DNA of 64,000 bases from Egibacteraceae bacterium (GTDB lineage Bacteria > Actinomycetota > Nitriliruptoria > Euzebyales > Egibacteraceae). Numbering within the stretch: position 1 is the stretch's first letter; each line of letters starts with the position of its first letter. The notes beneath the pieces were generated by a model. That model was not told the DNA's origin and did not search any database. It saw only the letters and a program-made list of their open reading frames with translations. Location of the stretch: the NCBI GenBank assembly GCA_030446775.1, contig JAUJMQ010000003.1, forward strand, positions 1-64,000. Direction: 5' to 3'. Below are positions 53,488 through 62,014 of this stretch, piece after piece. The position numbers and the translations under genes were made by a program.

Positions 53488-54174
53488 TCAGGCGGCCCGG
53501 ATGTTGCTCCAGACGCGGCGCGGCGCATCGAACAGCCGGCTGACCAGCGACACGATCCTCGGTGGCTGCTCGACGCCATCGGCGTCGAGGGAGGCGACGA
53601 AGACGATCTGCTCGAGCGAGGGGGGCCCGACGGCCAGGTTGCGACGCAGCGCCGCCCATGCGCTGGCCTCGCCGTCGTGCACCAGATGCGCCGCCGCCAT
53701 GGTGCCGGTGCGGCCGACACCGGCACCACAGTGGACGTAGACCAGACCCTCAGCCGCGTCGAGCACGTCGAAAAAGCGGCGCACCTCGCCCGGCGTCGGC
53801 GTCTGACCGTCGCGGATGGGGATGGCCACCCGCTGGATGCCCAGCTCGGCGAGCCGCTGCTCGGGGACGTCGACGGTCCGCTCGGCGTGCAGGTCCACGA
53901 TCGTGCGCACACCGCGGTCGGCAAGGGCCTCATACCCCACGCCCGACGGCGCGTCCCCGCGCCACAGCTGCTCGTCGACGGCTCGGGCGTGGTCGATCCC
54001 CGGCAGGGCGGACAGGTTGGCCGGCGGCGCGGTCATTCGGGCGAGTCCGAAGCCGGCGAGGATGAGCAGGTTGCCGGCGACCAGGACAGCCACGCCACCG
54101 ATGACGACGCGGCGCGCGGCGCGGCGCGGGGCGGGGGACTTGGCCGCAGGGCGCGGCTGTGCGCTGACGGGCAT
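53488..54174 (-). CDS. Membrane-anchored dual-specificity/tyrosine phosphatase
   Basis: A single N-terminal helix (RRVVIGGVAVLVAGNLLILAGFGLA) anchors a DSP domain whose P-loop is VYVHCGAGVGRTGTMAA, containing the catalytic Cys and Arg. The general acid region is PIRDGQTPTPGEVRRFF, and EQLWRGDAPSGVGYEALADRGVRTIVDLHAER is the usual N-terminal part. The length is 228 residues. The substrate may be a protein or phosphoinositide; no partner gene is evident. Confidence 0.9.
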   Translation of the reverse strand: MPVSAQPRPAAKSPAPRRAARRVVIGGVAVLVAGNLLILAGFGLARMTAPPANLSALPGIDHARAVDEQLWRGDAPSGVGYEALADRGVRTIVDLHAERTVDVPEQRLAELGIQRVAIPIRDGQTPTPGEVRRFFDVLDAAEGLVYVHCGAGVGRTGTMAAAHLVHDGEASAWAALRRNLAVGPPSLEQIVFVASLDADGVEQPPRIVSLVSRLFDAPRRVWSNIRAA

Positions 54175-54546
54175 GCGGCCACGCTAGCGATGAGACTGCT
54201 CGGCCGCGGCGTCGGCCACGACCGTGACCGCCTCTTTGCGCATCCTCGCCCGTTCGCCGAGGCGACGTTGACCTGGCGTACCTAGGGTGGCCTGGTCAGC
54301 GCTGGACCGCTCCCGCGGCCCGCCGCGTGCGGCGGGCGTGGGATGTCGTGGTCCGCGTCCGCCGGAAGACCACAGGAGGCGGCTGCACAGCCTGTCCGGG
54401 AGCCGAGGAGACCGTCGTGGCAGAGCCAGTCGAGGACCGTGCCGGCGAGTCGAGCGCCCGGTCTCCCTTCCCCCCGGCGTGCCGCCGGCGCGAGCGGTGC
54501 GGCGGTCGCCGAGTACCCCGGCGACGCTGCAGACGTCCGACCGAGG
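54175..54546. other. 372-bp intergenic region
   Basis: The space before the PEP-synthase-like gene contains the dsp promoter (TAGCGT at 54181-54186 on the minus strand, 6 bp before the ATG, leaderless type) and a hairpin CCCGCCGC-GT-GCGGCGGG near 54316-54333. Plus-strand ORFs here are Arg/Pro-rich shadows. Nothing else is recognisable, and no clear promoter for the plus-strand gene was found. Confidence 0.55.
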
Positions 54547-56595
54547 GTGCTGCGCCTGGACGACGGGCGCGCCGCCGATGCCCGGCTGACGGGCGGCAAG
54601 GGTGCGGCGCTGGCCCGGGCCACCGCCGCGGAGCTGCCCGTGCTGCCGGGATTCGTCGTGACGACGGCGGGCACGGCCGAGGTCGACCGGGCGGGCGACG
54701 TGCGCCGGCTAGGCCCGGACGCCAGGCAGGCCTTCCAGCAGCTGGTGGGTCCGGGCTCCACCCCCCTCGTCGTCCGCTCGTCGTCCACCGTGGAGGACCA
54801 GGGCGAGGACTCGATGGCGGGACGGTTCGAGTCCGTCGTCGGCGTGTCGGGGTGGGAGGCGTTCCTCGACGCCGTCGCGACGGTGCTGGACTCCCGCGAG
54901 CAGGCGGCACGGGGCAACGCGTCGCTGGACGCCGACCACCCCATCGCGGTGCTCGTCCAGCCGGCTTTGGAGCCGCGCGCGGGCGGGGTGATGTTGGGCG
55001 TCGACCCGGTGACCGGGCGCAGCGACCGGATCGTCGTGTCGGCGGTGAGCGGCGGACCGGACAAGCTCGTCAGCGGGGAGACCGACGGCCGCCGCTACGT
55101 GCTGGACCGCAGCGGTGCGGTGCAGTCGGTCAGCGACGAGCCGGACGGCGTGGACCTGAGCAGCCGGCGGCTGCGCGACCTCGCCGAGATCGCCGCCCGC
55201 GTTGAGCTGCTGTTCGACGGTCCCCAGGACGTCGAGTGGGCCGTGGACCGCGACGACCGCCTGTGGCTGCTGCAGAGCCGTCCGGTCACCACCGCGGTCA
55301 AGGGCGTGCCGACCGGTCCGGTGCTGGGTCCCGGCCCGGTGGCCGAGACCTTCCCCGACCCCCTGGACCGTCTCGAGGAGGACCTGTGGGTCGAGCCGCT
55401 GCGGCGGGCGCTGCGCGAGGCGTTCGGGTTGACCGGCATGGTCGCCGGCCAGGCGCTGGACGCCTCACCCGTCGCCGTGTCCGTCGGCGGCCGCATCGCC
55501 GTCGACCTGAGCCTGTTCGGGCAGGCGGGCGAACGGCCGTCGCTGCGCGAGCGGCTCGACCCCCGACCGAAGCTGCGCCGCATCCGCGCCGCGTGGCGTG
55601 TCGGACGGCTGCGGTCCGCGCTGCCCGGGCTGGCCGAGGACGTCATCGACCGGGTGGACGCCGAGCTGGCGGCGGTGACCAGCCTCGACGTCCTGACCGA
55701 CCGCCAGCTCGTGGCGTTGCTCAAGCGCGCACGCGAGGCGCTGGCGTCCGTCCACGCGCACGAGGTGCTCGTCGGGCTGCTCGTCGACCCGGAGTCGCCC
55801 CGGCTCACGGGGACGTCGGTCGCCCTGCGCGTGCTCGACCACGCCCGCCACGACGGGATGGCCGACGCCGACATCGTCGCCGCCCACCCGGTCGTGCTCG
55901 CGCTGACGTCGCCGCGGATCGCCGCGGCCCCTGCGCTGCCGGCGGCGGCCGAGGCGCCGCCGTGGACGCCGGGCGACGACACGGACCGGGCCGCCGTCGT
56001 GCGTGAGGCGTTGCGGCTGCGCGTGCGCTGGCTGCAGGAGCTCGGCGCGCGCGCCGCGTGGGAGCTCGGGGAGCGCCTGCACCGGGCCGGGCGGCTGCAA
56101 CAGTCCGAGGTCGTGCGCCACTTCTCCCTCGAGGGCCTGGAGATGGCTTTGCGGGGCCGGGCCGCGGTATGGCGCCGCGACGAGCCGGCGCGGCCGCGCG
56201 CCGGCGAGGCGCTGCCCGCACGGTTCCGCCTCACCGCGGACGGCGAGGTGGTGGCCGTCCGCGCGGAGGGCGACGGCGACGGCGGCAGCGGCGCCGGTGG
56301 CGGGCGGGGCCGCGGGCCGGTCCACTCCGGCGACGGCGACCCGCCGGAGGGTTCGGTGCTCGTCGTGCGCAGCCTCGACCCGCAGCTCGCGACCCAGCTG
56401 CCGCGGCTGGCGGGTCTGGTGGCCGAGACGGGCAGCGTGCTGTCGCACGTGGCGATCCTGGCCCGCGAGGCGGGGGTGCCGACCGTGGTCGGCCTCGCCG
56501 GGGCGCTCGAGCGCTTCGGGCAGGGCGGTGTGGTCGAGGTCGACGGCACCAGCGGCGACGTCCGCGTGGTCGACGAGGCAAAGGGTGACGCGTGA
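54547..56595 (+). CDS. PEP-synthase / PEP-utilising phosphotransferase-like protein
   Basis: Three parts: an ATP-grasp PEP/pyruvate-binding domain (LTGGKGAALARATAAELPVLPGFVVTT; PLVVRSSSTVEDQGEDSMAGRFESVVGV; QDVEWAVDRDDRLWLLQSRPV), a helical middle domain (residues ~270-560) and a C-terminal phospho-His domain (ETGSVLSHVAILAREAGVPTVVG). The order matches rifampin phosphotransferase and related non-canonical PEP synthases, but the middle domain is shorter (682 residues total). It lacks the PEP-synthase TIM barrel, so it likely phosphorylates some other small molecule. GTG 54547 (VLRLDDGRAADARLTGG) fits family starts. Coupled to the next gene (GTGA). Confidence 0.82.
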   Translation: MLRLDDGRAADARLTGGKGAALARATAAELPVLPGFVVTTAGTAEVDRAGDVRRLGPDARQAFQQLVGPGSTPLVVRSSSTVEDQGEDSMAGRFESVVGVSGWEAFLDAVATVLDSREQAARGNASLDADHPIAVLVQPALEPRAGGVMLGVDPVTGRSDRIVVSAVSGGPDKLVSGETDGRRYVLDRSGAVQSVSDEPDGVDLSSRRLRDLAEIAARVELLFDGPQDVEWAVDRDDRLWLLQSRPVTTAVKGVPTGPVLGPGPVAETFPDPLDRLEEDLWVEPLRRALREAFGLTGMVAGQALDASPVAVSVGGRIAVDLSLFGQAGERPSLRERLDPRPKLRRIRAAWRVGRLRSALPGLAEDVIDRVDAELAAVTSLDVLTDRQLVALLKRAREALASVHAHEVLVGLLVDPESPRLTGTSVALRVLDHARHDGMADADIVAAHPVVLALTSPRIAAAPALPAAAEAPPWTPGDDTDRAAVVREALRLRVRWLQELGARAAWELGERLHRAGRLQQSEVVRHFSLEGLEMALRGRAAVWRRDEPARPRAGEALPARFRLTADGEVVAVRAEGDGDGGSGAGGGRGRGPVHSGDGDPPEGSVLVVRSLDPQLATQLPRLAGLVAETGSVLSHVAILAREAGVPTVVGLAGALERFGQGGVVEVDGTSGDVRVVDEAKGDA

Positions 56596-57137
56596 GGGCC
56601 GCACGAGGGTTCGCATGGCTGGTCGGCGGCCTGACGCTGCTCGCCGCCGGTGTCTACGTGCTGCGCTACCTGTACTTCTGGGAGTGGCACCGGGCGCTGA
56701 TCACCGGGCTGCTGTTCGTGGGCGCCGAGGTCGCCGTGGCGACCGCGCTCGTGCTGCGCAAGCTGTCGGCGGTCGACCGTAACCCGTCGCGCCGGCCGCA
56801 GGCCCCCGACCCGGTCGTGCTCGCGCGGATCCGGCAGGCCGCGCCGCGGCGCGACCACTTCGCCTGGCTGACGCGGCACGACGGCGAGCTCGGCGTGTTC
56901 ATCACGCTGCTGCTGGGAGGCGGGATCATCGTGTCGGGTCTGGCCTGGGTCGTGGAGAAGGTCGCCGGCAACACCGCAGCGCCCGCCATGGAGCACGACC
57001 TCGCCAGCCGGCTGTCCACGATCGCGTTTCCCTCCGGCGGCCTGGTCCCCGACGACGGCGAGCTGCTCGCCCAGGAGGGCCCCTACGCCGAGGACGAGCA
57101 GCTGCGCCTGCTGCTGGGACCGCGGAGCCGGCGGTGA
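56592..57137 (+). CDS. Membrane protein of unknown function, coupled to the phosphotransferase
   Basis: The 181-residue protein has three hydrophobic helices: FAWLVGGLTLLAAGVYVLRYLYFW, ALITGLLFVGAEVAVATALVL and VFITLLLGGGIIVSGLAWVVE. A charged loop (RRPQAPDPVVLARIRQAAPRRDHFAWLTRHDGELG) lies between helices 2 and 3. Its GTG start overlaps the upstream stop and its own stop overlaps the next GTG. I do not recognise the family; the tight coupling suggests it works with the phosphotransferase or the next protein. Confidence 0.8.
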   Translation: MRAARGFAWLVGGLTLLAAGVYVLRYLYFWEWHRALITGLLFVGAEVAVATALVLRKLSAVDRNPSRRPQAPDPVVLARIRQAAPRRDHFAWLTRHDGELGVFITLLLGGGIIVSGLAWVVEKVAGNTAAPAMEHDLASRLSTIAFPSGGLVPDDGELLAQEGPYAEDEQLRLLLGPRSRR

Positions 57138-57511
57138 CGCGCGTCGCAGTGGGCGTCGTGCTCGTCGTGGCCGCCGGCGCCGGCATCTGGTTCCTGCGCG
57201 CGGAGACGATGGCTCGCAACACCCCCGACGAGTTCGGGTCCGCGCTGGCGGTCATCGTGCGGGCCGAGGTCCGCCGCGAGCCGGAGTCCGCGACGCTGGA
57301 GATGGCCCGGGCGCTGGTCAACACCTGCCGGCTGCAGGTCGACAGCACGCTGGTCCAGCCGCTGTTCCGGCAGGTCGACGACGACACCTTCCGCTTCGTG
57401 CTCGAGCCCGACCTCATCGAAAGTGACCGGCGGCAGCTGCGGGGATGCCTCCAGGACGCCAGGCTCCAGCACCTCCAGCTGGACGTCCTCGACATGAGGC
57501 AGCTCGAGTAG
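57134..57511 (+). CDS. Small anchored protein of unknown function
   Basis: The N terminus VAVGVVLVVAAGAGIWFL is a signal anchor; the remainder (SALAVIVRAEVRREPESATLEMARALVNTCRLQV, RQVDDDTFRFVLEPDLIESDRRQLRGCLQDARLQHLQLDVL) is an alpha/beta domain with two cysteines that could form an exported disulfide. 125 residues. GTG overlaps the preceding stop. Third gene of the coupled trio. No family recognised. Confidence 0.8.
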   Translation: MTRVAVGVVLVVAAGAGIWFLRAETMARNTPDEFGSALAVIVRAEVRREPESATLEMARALVNTCRLQVDSTLVQPLFRQVDDDTFRFVLEPDLIESDRRQLRGCLQDARLQHLQLDVLDMRQLE

Positions 57512-57565
57512 GGGGCGGCAACGGGTCTGCCCCGGGCGCCCGCTGACCGTGGCGGCCGCAGCCGG

Positions 57566-59233
57566 TCACACCGGCGTGTCGGCCACCAGCCGCCCGTCGG
57601 CCAGCTCCACGCGGCGGCTGACCCCCACCCGGTCGAGGAACTCCCGGTCGTGGGACACCGCCAGCAGCGTGCCGTCGAACCCGGCGAGCGCCTGCTCGAG
57701 CTCCTCGCAGGCCTCCAGGTCGAGGTGGTTCGTCGGCTCGTCGAGCACGAGGCAGTTCGCGCCCTGCGCCATGAGCACGGCCAGGCCCAGCCGGCAGCGC
57801 TCGCCCGGCGAGTAGGTGGCGACCGGCCGCAGCACGTGGCCGGCGCCGAGGTCGAACTTCGCGAGCAGCGTGCGGGCGTCGGCCTCTGCGCTCCCGGTGG
57901 CCCGGCGCAGCACCGCCAGGCCGGTCGGCCCGTCGGCGCCCGCCCCGTCGGCCGCCACGTTGCCGGCCGCCTCCGCGAGGACCCCGCCCTGGCGCAGCAG
58001 CCCCACCCGCACCCCGTGCCCGCGCCGCACCGCGCCGGCGTCGGGAGCGATCGCGCCGGTGAGCAGCCCCAGCAGCACGCTCTTGCCGGCACCGTTGTGA
58101 CCCTGCAGCGCGACCCGCTCACGCCAGTGCAGCGACAGCGACAGCGGTCCGAGCGTGAACTCGCCGTAGGTCTTGCGCACGTCGGTCAACGCCGCGACGA
58201 GGTCGCCGCTACGCGCCCCGGACGCCAGCGACAGCCGCAGGTCCCAGCCGCTGCGCGGCGCCTCGACCTCCTGGATGCGCTGCAACCGGCGCTCGAGCGC
58301 CTTGGTGGCCTTGCCCGCCTGCCTGCCCGCGTTCTCGATGTGGAGGTTGCGGGCGGACTTGTCGCCGTCGCGGGGCGGGTTGCGGTCGCTGGTCCGGCTC
58401 GCGGTGACCCGGCGGGCCCGGATCTCGGTGCGCAGGCGGCGGACCTCGGCGACGTACTCGGCGTAGCGGGCGGAGCGGGCGGCGAGGACGCGCTCCCGGA
58501 CCTGCCGGTACTGCGCGTACGGCAGCCCGGAGACGGTCGCGGTGTGGTCGTGCTCGTCGATCTCGACGACGTCGGTGGCGGTCGCATCGAGCAAGGCGCG
58601 GTCGTGCGAGACGAGCAGGAACGTCGCGTCGGCACCGGCGACGAACGCCTCGAGCAGCTCCAGGGCGTGCAGGTCGAGGTTGTTGGTCGGCTCGTCGAGC
58701 AGGTACAGCGCGTGACGGGAGGCGAGGATTCCGGCGAGCCCGACGCGCACCTGCTGCCCGCCCGACAGCTGCCCGACGGGGCGGGCGAGCACCGACGCCG
58801 GCAGCCGCAGGTCGTCCAGGACCCGGGCGGCCCGCCCCTCCAGCTCCTAGCCGCCGAGCAGGGCGACCCGCTCCAGCGTGTCGCCGTAGGCGGCCAGGGT
58901 GGCGGGGGCGCCGGCGCCGAGCGATGCCTCGAGGCGGCGCTGCCGCCGCCCGCCCGCGAGGAGTCCGGCCCGGTCGGGGTGGACGTCGGCGACCGTCATC
59001 CCGGCGACGTGCCCGTCGTCCTGCGGCACGTAGCCGACGGTCGCGCCGGGCGCGATGGTGACGGTCCCCGAGTCGGGGGCGAGCACGCCGGCCGCCAGCC
59101 GCAGCAGCGTGGACTTGCCCGAGCCGTTGACGCCGACGACGGCGGTGCGGCTGCCGGCGGCGACGGTCAACGTCACGCCGGTGAGCGCCGGGCGGCCGTC
59201 GAAGGCCTTGGAGACGGCGGCGAAGGTGAGCAA
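57566..59233 (-). CDS. ABC-F family ribosome-associated ATPase (in-frame amber)
   Basis: Two tandem ATPase domains without membrane segments, acting on the ribosome. Domain 1: AVVGVNGSGKSTLLRLAAG, LSGGQQVRVGLAGIL, LYLLDEPTNNLDLHALELLE. A charged linker (RYAEYVAEVRRLRTEIRARRV) of about 80 residues follows. Domain 2: ALQGHNGAGKSVLLGLL, YSPGERCRLGLAVLMAQGANCLVLDEPTNHLDL. A TAG codon at 58847-58849 interrupts domain 1 in frame after ERVALLGG, where homologs usually have Tyr; both sides are otherwise continuous. Start is the TTG at 59233. A leader peptide and hairpin upstream favour an antibiotic-resistance type ABC-F. Confidence 0.88.
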
Positions 59234-59269
59234 CGGACGATCCTCGTCGGGACGGCAGGCGGGCCGCAC

Positions 59270-59306
59270 GACGTGCCGGAGAGCCGGCGAGCGCCGGTGG
59301 CACGTC
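59270..59306 (-). promoter_or_regulatory. Attenuator-like hairpin in the ABC-F leader
   Basis: GACGTGCC and GGCACGTC form an 8-bp outer stem; inside it CCGGC/GCCGG forms a second stem. The 5' arm on the minus strand overlaps the stop codon of the MHLLV leader peptide, so a ribosome stalled on the leader would prevent this structure from forming. The mechanism is inference. Confidence 0.6.
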
Positions 59307-59322
59307 AGACGAGGAGGTGCAT
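59305..59322 (-). CDS. Leader peptide MHLLV upstream of the ABC-F gene
   Basis: ATG-CAC-CTC-CTC-GTC-TGA, five codons and stop, about 70 bp before the ABC-F start. A TATCCT -10 element lies 6 bp upstream of the ATG, so translation would be leaderless. It matches the general design of antibiotic-sensing leader peptides before ribosome-protection genes. Confidence 0.55.
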   Translation of the reverse strand: MHLLV

Positions 59323-59328
59323 GCGGGC

Positions 59329-59334
59329 AGGATA
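59329..59334 (-). promoter_or_regulatory. Leaderless -10 element for the ABC-F leader
   Basis: Minus-strand TATCCT, 6 bp before the ATG of the MHLLV leader peptide. No convincing -35 hexamer is seen at the usual distance. Confidence 0.45.
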
Positions 59335-59468
59335 GTGCCCGGTCCGGCGTCACGCACGTACCGGGGCAAGGGCGGCCGTCGAGGCGGTCCAGCCGGCCGC
59401 CCCTGCCAGCGGCCGCGCTGCCGGCGCCGTGCGGACTTCGAGCAGGGGCTGCTGACCGGTCGCCCGGG

Positions 59469-61080
59469 TCAGGCGCCGGCGGCGCGCTCGCGCAGCTCGA
59501 GGCGGCGGATCTTGCCGGTGAGGGTCTTGGGCAGGTCGTCGACGAACTCGATCTGACGGGGGTAGGCGTAGGCGGACGGCGCTGCCGGACGTGGTCGGCG
59601 AGCTCGGCGGCGAGCTCGTCGGACGGCGCGGTGCCCTCGGCGAGGACGACGAATGCCTTGACGACGGAGCCTCTGGCGGCGTCGGGCACGCCGACCGCGG
59701 CGGCCTCGACCACGGCGGGGTGCTCCACGAGTGACGACTCGACCTCGAACGGGCCGATCCGGTAGCCCGCCGCGATGATCACGTCGTCGTTGCGGCCCTC
59801 GTACCAGACGTAGCCGTCGTCGTCGGTGCGGGCGACGTCCTTGGTGTGGAACCAGTCGCCGCCGAAGTCCGCCTCGCTCTCGGCGGGCCGGTTCCAGTAG
59901 CCGAGCGGGTAGTGCGGGTTGCTGCGCGCCCGCAGGCAGATCTCGCCCATCTCGCCGGCCGGGACGGGTTGCTCGTCGCCGTCGAGCAGCGCGACGTCCC
60001 ACCCCGGCGCGGGCCGCCCCATCGACCCGGGCCGGACCTCCATCGTGGGGAAGTTCGAGCACAGCGGATACGACTCGGTCAGCCCGTAGTAGTCGAAGAT
60101 CGTCGTGCCGTAGGCGTCGGCGAACCAGCGGATGACCTCGGGGTTGAGCGGCTCACCGGCCGAGCACGCGTGGCGCAGGCGCAGCTTGAAGCGGTCCGGG
60201 TCGGCGACGGTCGCGATGGCGCGCAGCGCCGTCGGGGTGGTGAACAGGTTGCCGACCTCGTGGCGCTCGAGCAGGGCCAGCGTCTCGGAGGGCCGGAAGG
60301 CGCCCTTGCGCTGGTAGACCACGGTCGGGGTGCCGAAGCGCCACGGCCCGAGGATCCCAGGGACGATGCCGGCGATCCACGCCCACTCCCCTGTGGAGTG
60401 GAAGAACTCGTCGTCGCGGACGTCGTGGGCGTACTCGTACTCGTTGTGCCCGATCAGGTAGCGGTGGGCGTGCAGGATGCCCTTGGCCAGCCCCGTGGTG
60501 CCCGACGAGTAGTACAGCTGCGCCGGGTCGTCGGCGCGCGTGTCGAGGGTCGCGAAGTCCGAGGAGGCGGCCGCGACCGCGTCGGAGAACGACACGTCAC
60601 CACCGTCGCCGCCCATCACGACGACGGTCTGCAGCGCGTCGACCCGTGACCGCATGTCGGCGACCCGGGCCAGCGCATCGGCGTGGGCGACCAGCACCTT
60701 GGCCCCGGAGTCGCGCAGGCGGTGCTCGATGCCCTCGTCGCCGTAGAGCATCGACAGGCTGAGCAGGATGGCGCCGAGCTTGTAGACCGCGGTGAACGCC
60801 GCCGCGGTCTCGGGGGTGGCGGGCAGCAGGCACGCGACCCGGTCCCCCGGCTCCACCCCAAGTGAGGCGAGGACGTTCGCGATCCGATTGGCCGTGTCCC
60901 GGACCTCGCCGAAGGTGACCTCCCGGTGGCTGCCGCGCCAGTCCTCCCACACCATCGCGAGCTTGCCGTCGGGGTGCTTGTCGACGGTGTCGGCGGCGAG
61001 GTTGTAGCGCTCGGGCACCTCCCAGCGGAACTCGCGACCATCTCGTCGTAGGGCTTGGGGAACCACCTGCGGTCGACCAT
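59469..61080 (-). CDS. Acyl-CoA synthetase, AMP-forming (two frameshifts)
   Basis: Activates a carboxylic acid with ATP and CoA. Motifs: [19 protein letters not shown] (phosphate loop), [35 protein letters not shown] and [15 protein letters not shown] with the catalytic Lys. The start [15 protein letters not shown] (ATG 61080) is in another frame from [13 protein letters not shown]; one base near 61040 explains it. A second break near 59582 separates AELADHVRQ from [18 protein letters not shown]. Reassembled length about 535 residues. Closest overall to the medium-chain/acetoacetyl ACSM-type group; substrate uncertain. Confidence 0.87.
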
Positions 61081-61243
61081 CGCGTCCCTCGATCGTGCTC
61101 GCCGACCGCGTAGCCGACACCCGCGGCCGCACCGTGGCAAGGGGTCGGGCGTCGCGGGGTGTCGAAGGAGGAGCCTGGTCGGTCGCGAGGGGGCGGTGGG
61201 CGCTCCCCGCGCCGCGGCTGCGGCGCCTTGCGGACCTCGCCGG

Positions 61244-61966
61244 TCAGCGCACCGCGAGGGGCAACGGACGGCGGGGCCGGCGGCCGCGGTCGTCGAGGTG
61301 GGCGGCGAGCTCGTCGTAGACGGCGTCGGAGGTCATCGCGCGCAGCTCGGCCTCCATCGTCCGGTAGACGGGCTGCGCTCCGATGTGCGCCTCGGCGGCG
61401 TCGGTGCACCACCAGCCGAAGTCGGCACCGCCCGGACCCCAGGCGCCACGGTCGTAGGACGTGATCGTCGTCGTCCACGACACCTCGCCGTCGTCGGCGG
61501 TGCCCGCGACGACCTCGCGACGCAGCGGCACGATCCAGCAGACCTCGGGCTTGGTGGTCATCGGGTGCACGCCACCGGCGAGGGCGTGCTGGTGCAGCGC
61601 GCACCCCGGCCCGGCTGGCCAGTCGGCGCGGTTGAGGAAGATGCACGCGCCGCGCACGACGCGGGTGCGCAGCTCACCGCCCGGGACCACGGCGGTCACG
61701 CCCCGCCGCACCGCGTCGGCGTGGAACTGCATGCCGGTGGGCCCGAGCTCGGCGACCATCGCCTCGACCCGCGCCCGGTCGGCGTCGTCGACGTAGTGCG
61801 CGCCCAGCGAACAGCAGCCCGTCACCGCCGACGGCTCGGCGCCGATCCCGGGGCACCCGCGGCCGTAGATGCAGGTGTAGCGCGACAGCAGGAAGCTGAC
61901 GTCGAAGACGTAGCGGTCGTGGGGTTCGTCGGGGTCGACCAGCGACACCCACTCGCGCTCGAGCAT
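61244..61966 (-). CDS. Cysteine-rich (zinc/iron-site) protein, YkgJ-like
   Basis: A 240-residue soluble protein with a spaced Cys pattern: CIYGRGCPGIG, GCCSLGAHY, GACIFLNR, GPGCALHQHALAGG and EVCWIVPLRRE. The CxxxxxC...GCC...C...GC order resembles the YkgJ/UPF0153 group of putative metal-cluster-binding proteins. The ATG at 61966 gives MLEREWVSLVDPDEPHDRY; the ORF-track start at 62623 runs through the LysM gene antisense. A leaderless -10 (TACTCT, minus strand 61974-61979) precedes it. Function unknown. Confidence 0.75.
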   Translation of the reverse strand: MLEREWVSLVDPDEPHDRYVFDVSFLLSRYTCIYGRGCPGIGAEPSAVTGCCSLGAHYVDDADRARVEAMVAELGPTGMQFHADAVRRGVTAVVPGGELRTRVVRGACIFLNRADWPAGPGCALHQHALAGGVHPMTTKPEVCWIVPLRREVVAGTADDGEVSWTTTITSYDRGAWGPGGADFGWWCTDAAEAHIGAQPVYRTMEAELRAMTSDAVYDELAAHLDDRGRRPRRPLPLAVR

Positions 61967-61973
61967 GTCGCGC

Positions 61974-62006
61974 AGAGTAGGCGTTCGGCGGGCCGTCGTG
62001 GATACT
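61974..62006. promoter_or_regulatory. Divergent pair of leaderless -10 elements
   Basis: Minus-strand TACTCT (61974-61979) lies 7 bp before the Cys-rich protein ATG, and plus-strand GATACT (62001-62006) lies 8 bp before the LysM protein ATG. The whole divergent intergenic region is only 48 bp, so the two promoters must overlap upstream and may compete. Confidence 0.5.
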
Positions 62007-62014
62007 GCCTCCCC

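Noticed and set aside
54828-54845. GGTTCGAGTCC, resembling a tRNA T-loop
   Set aside because: It encodes GRFESVVG in the PEP-binding domain, and no cloverleaf can be drawn around it.
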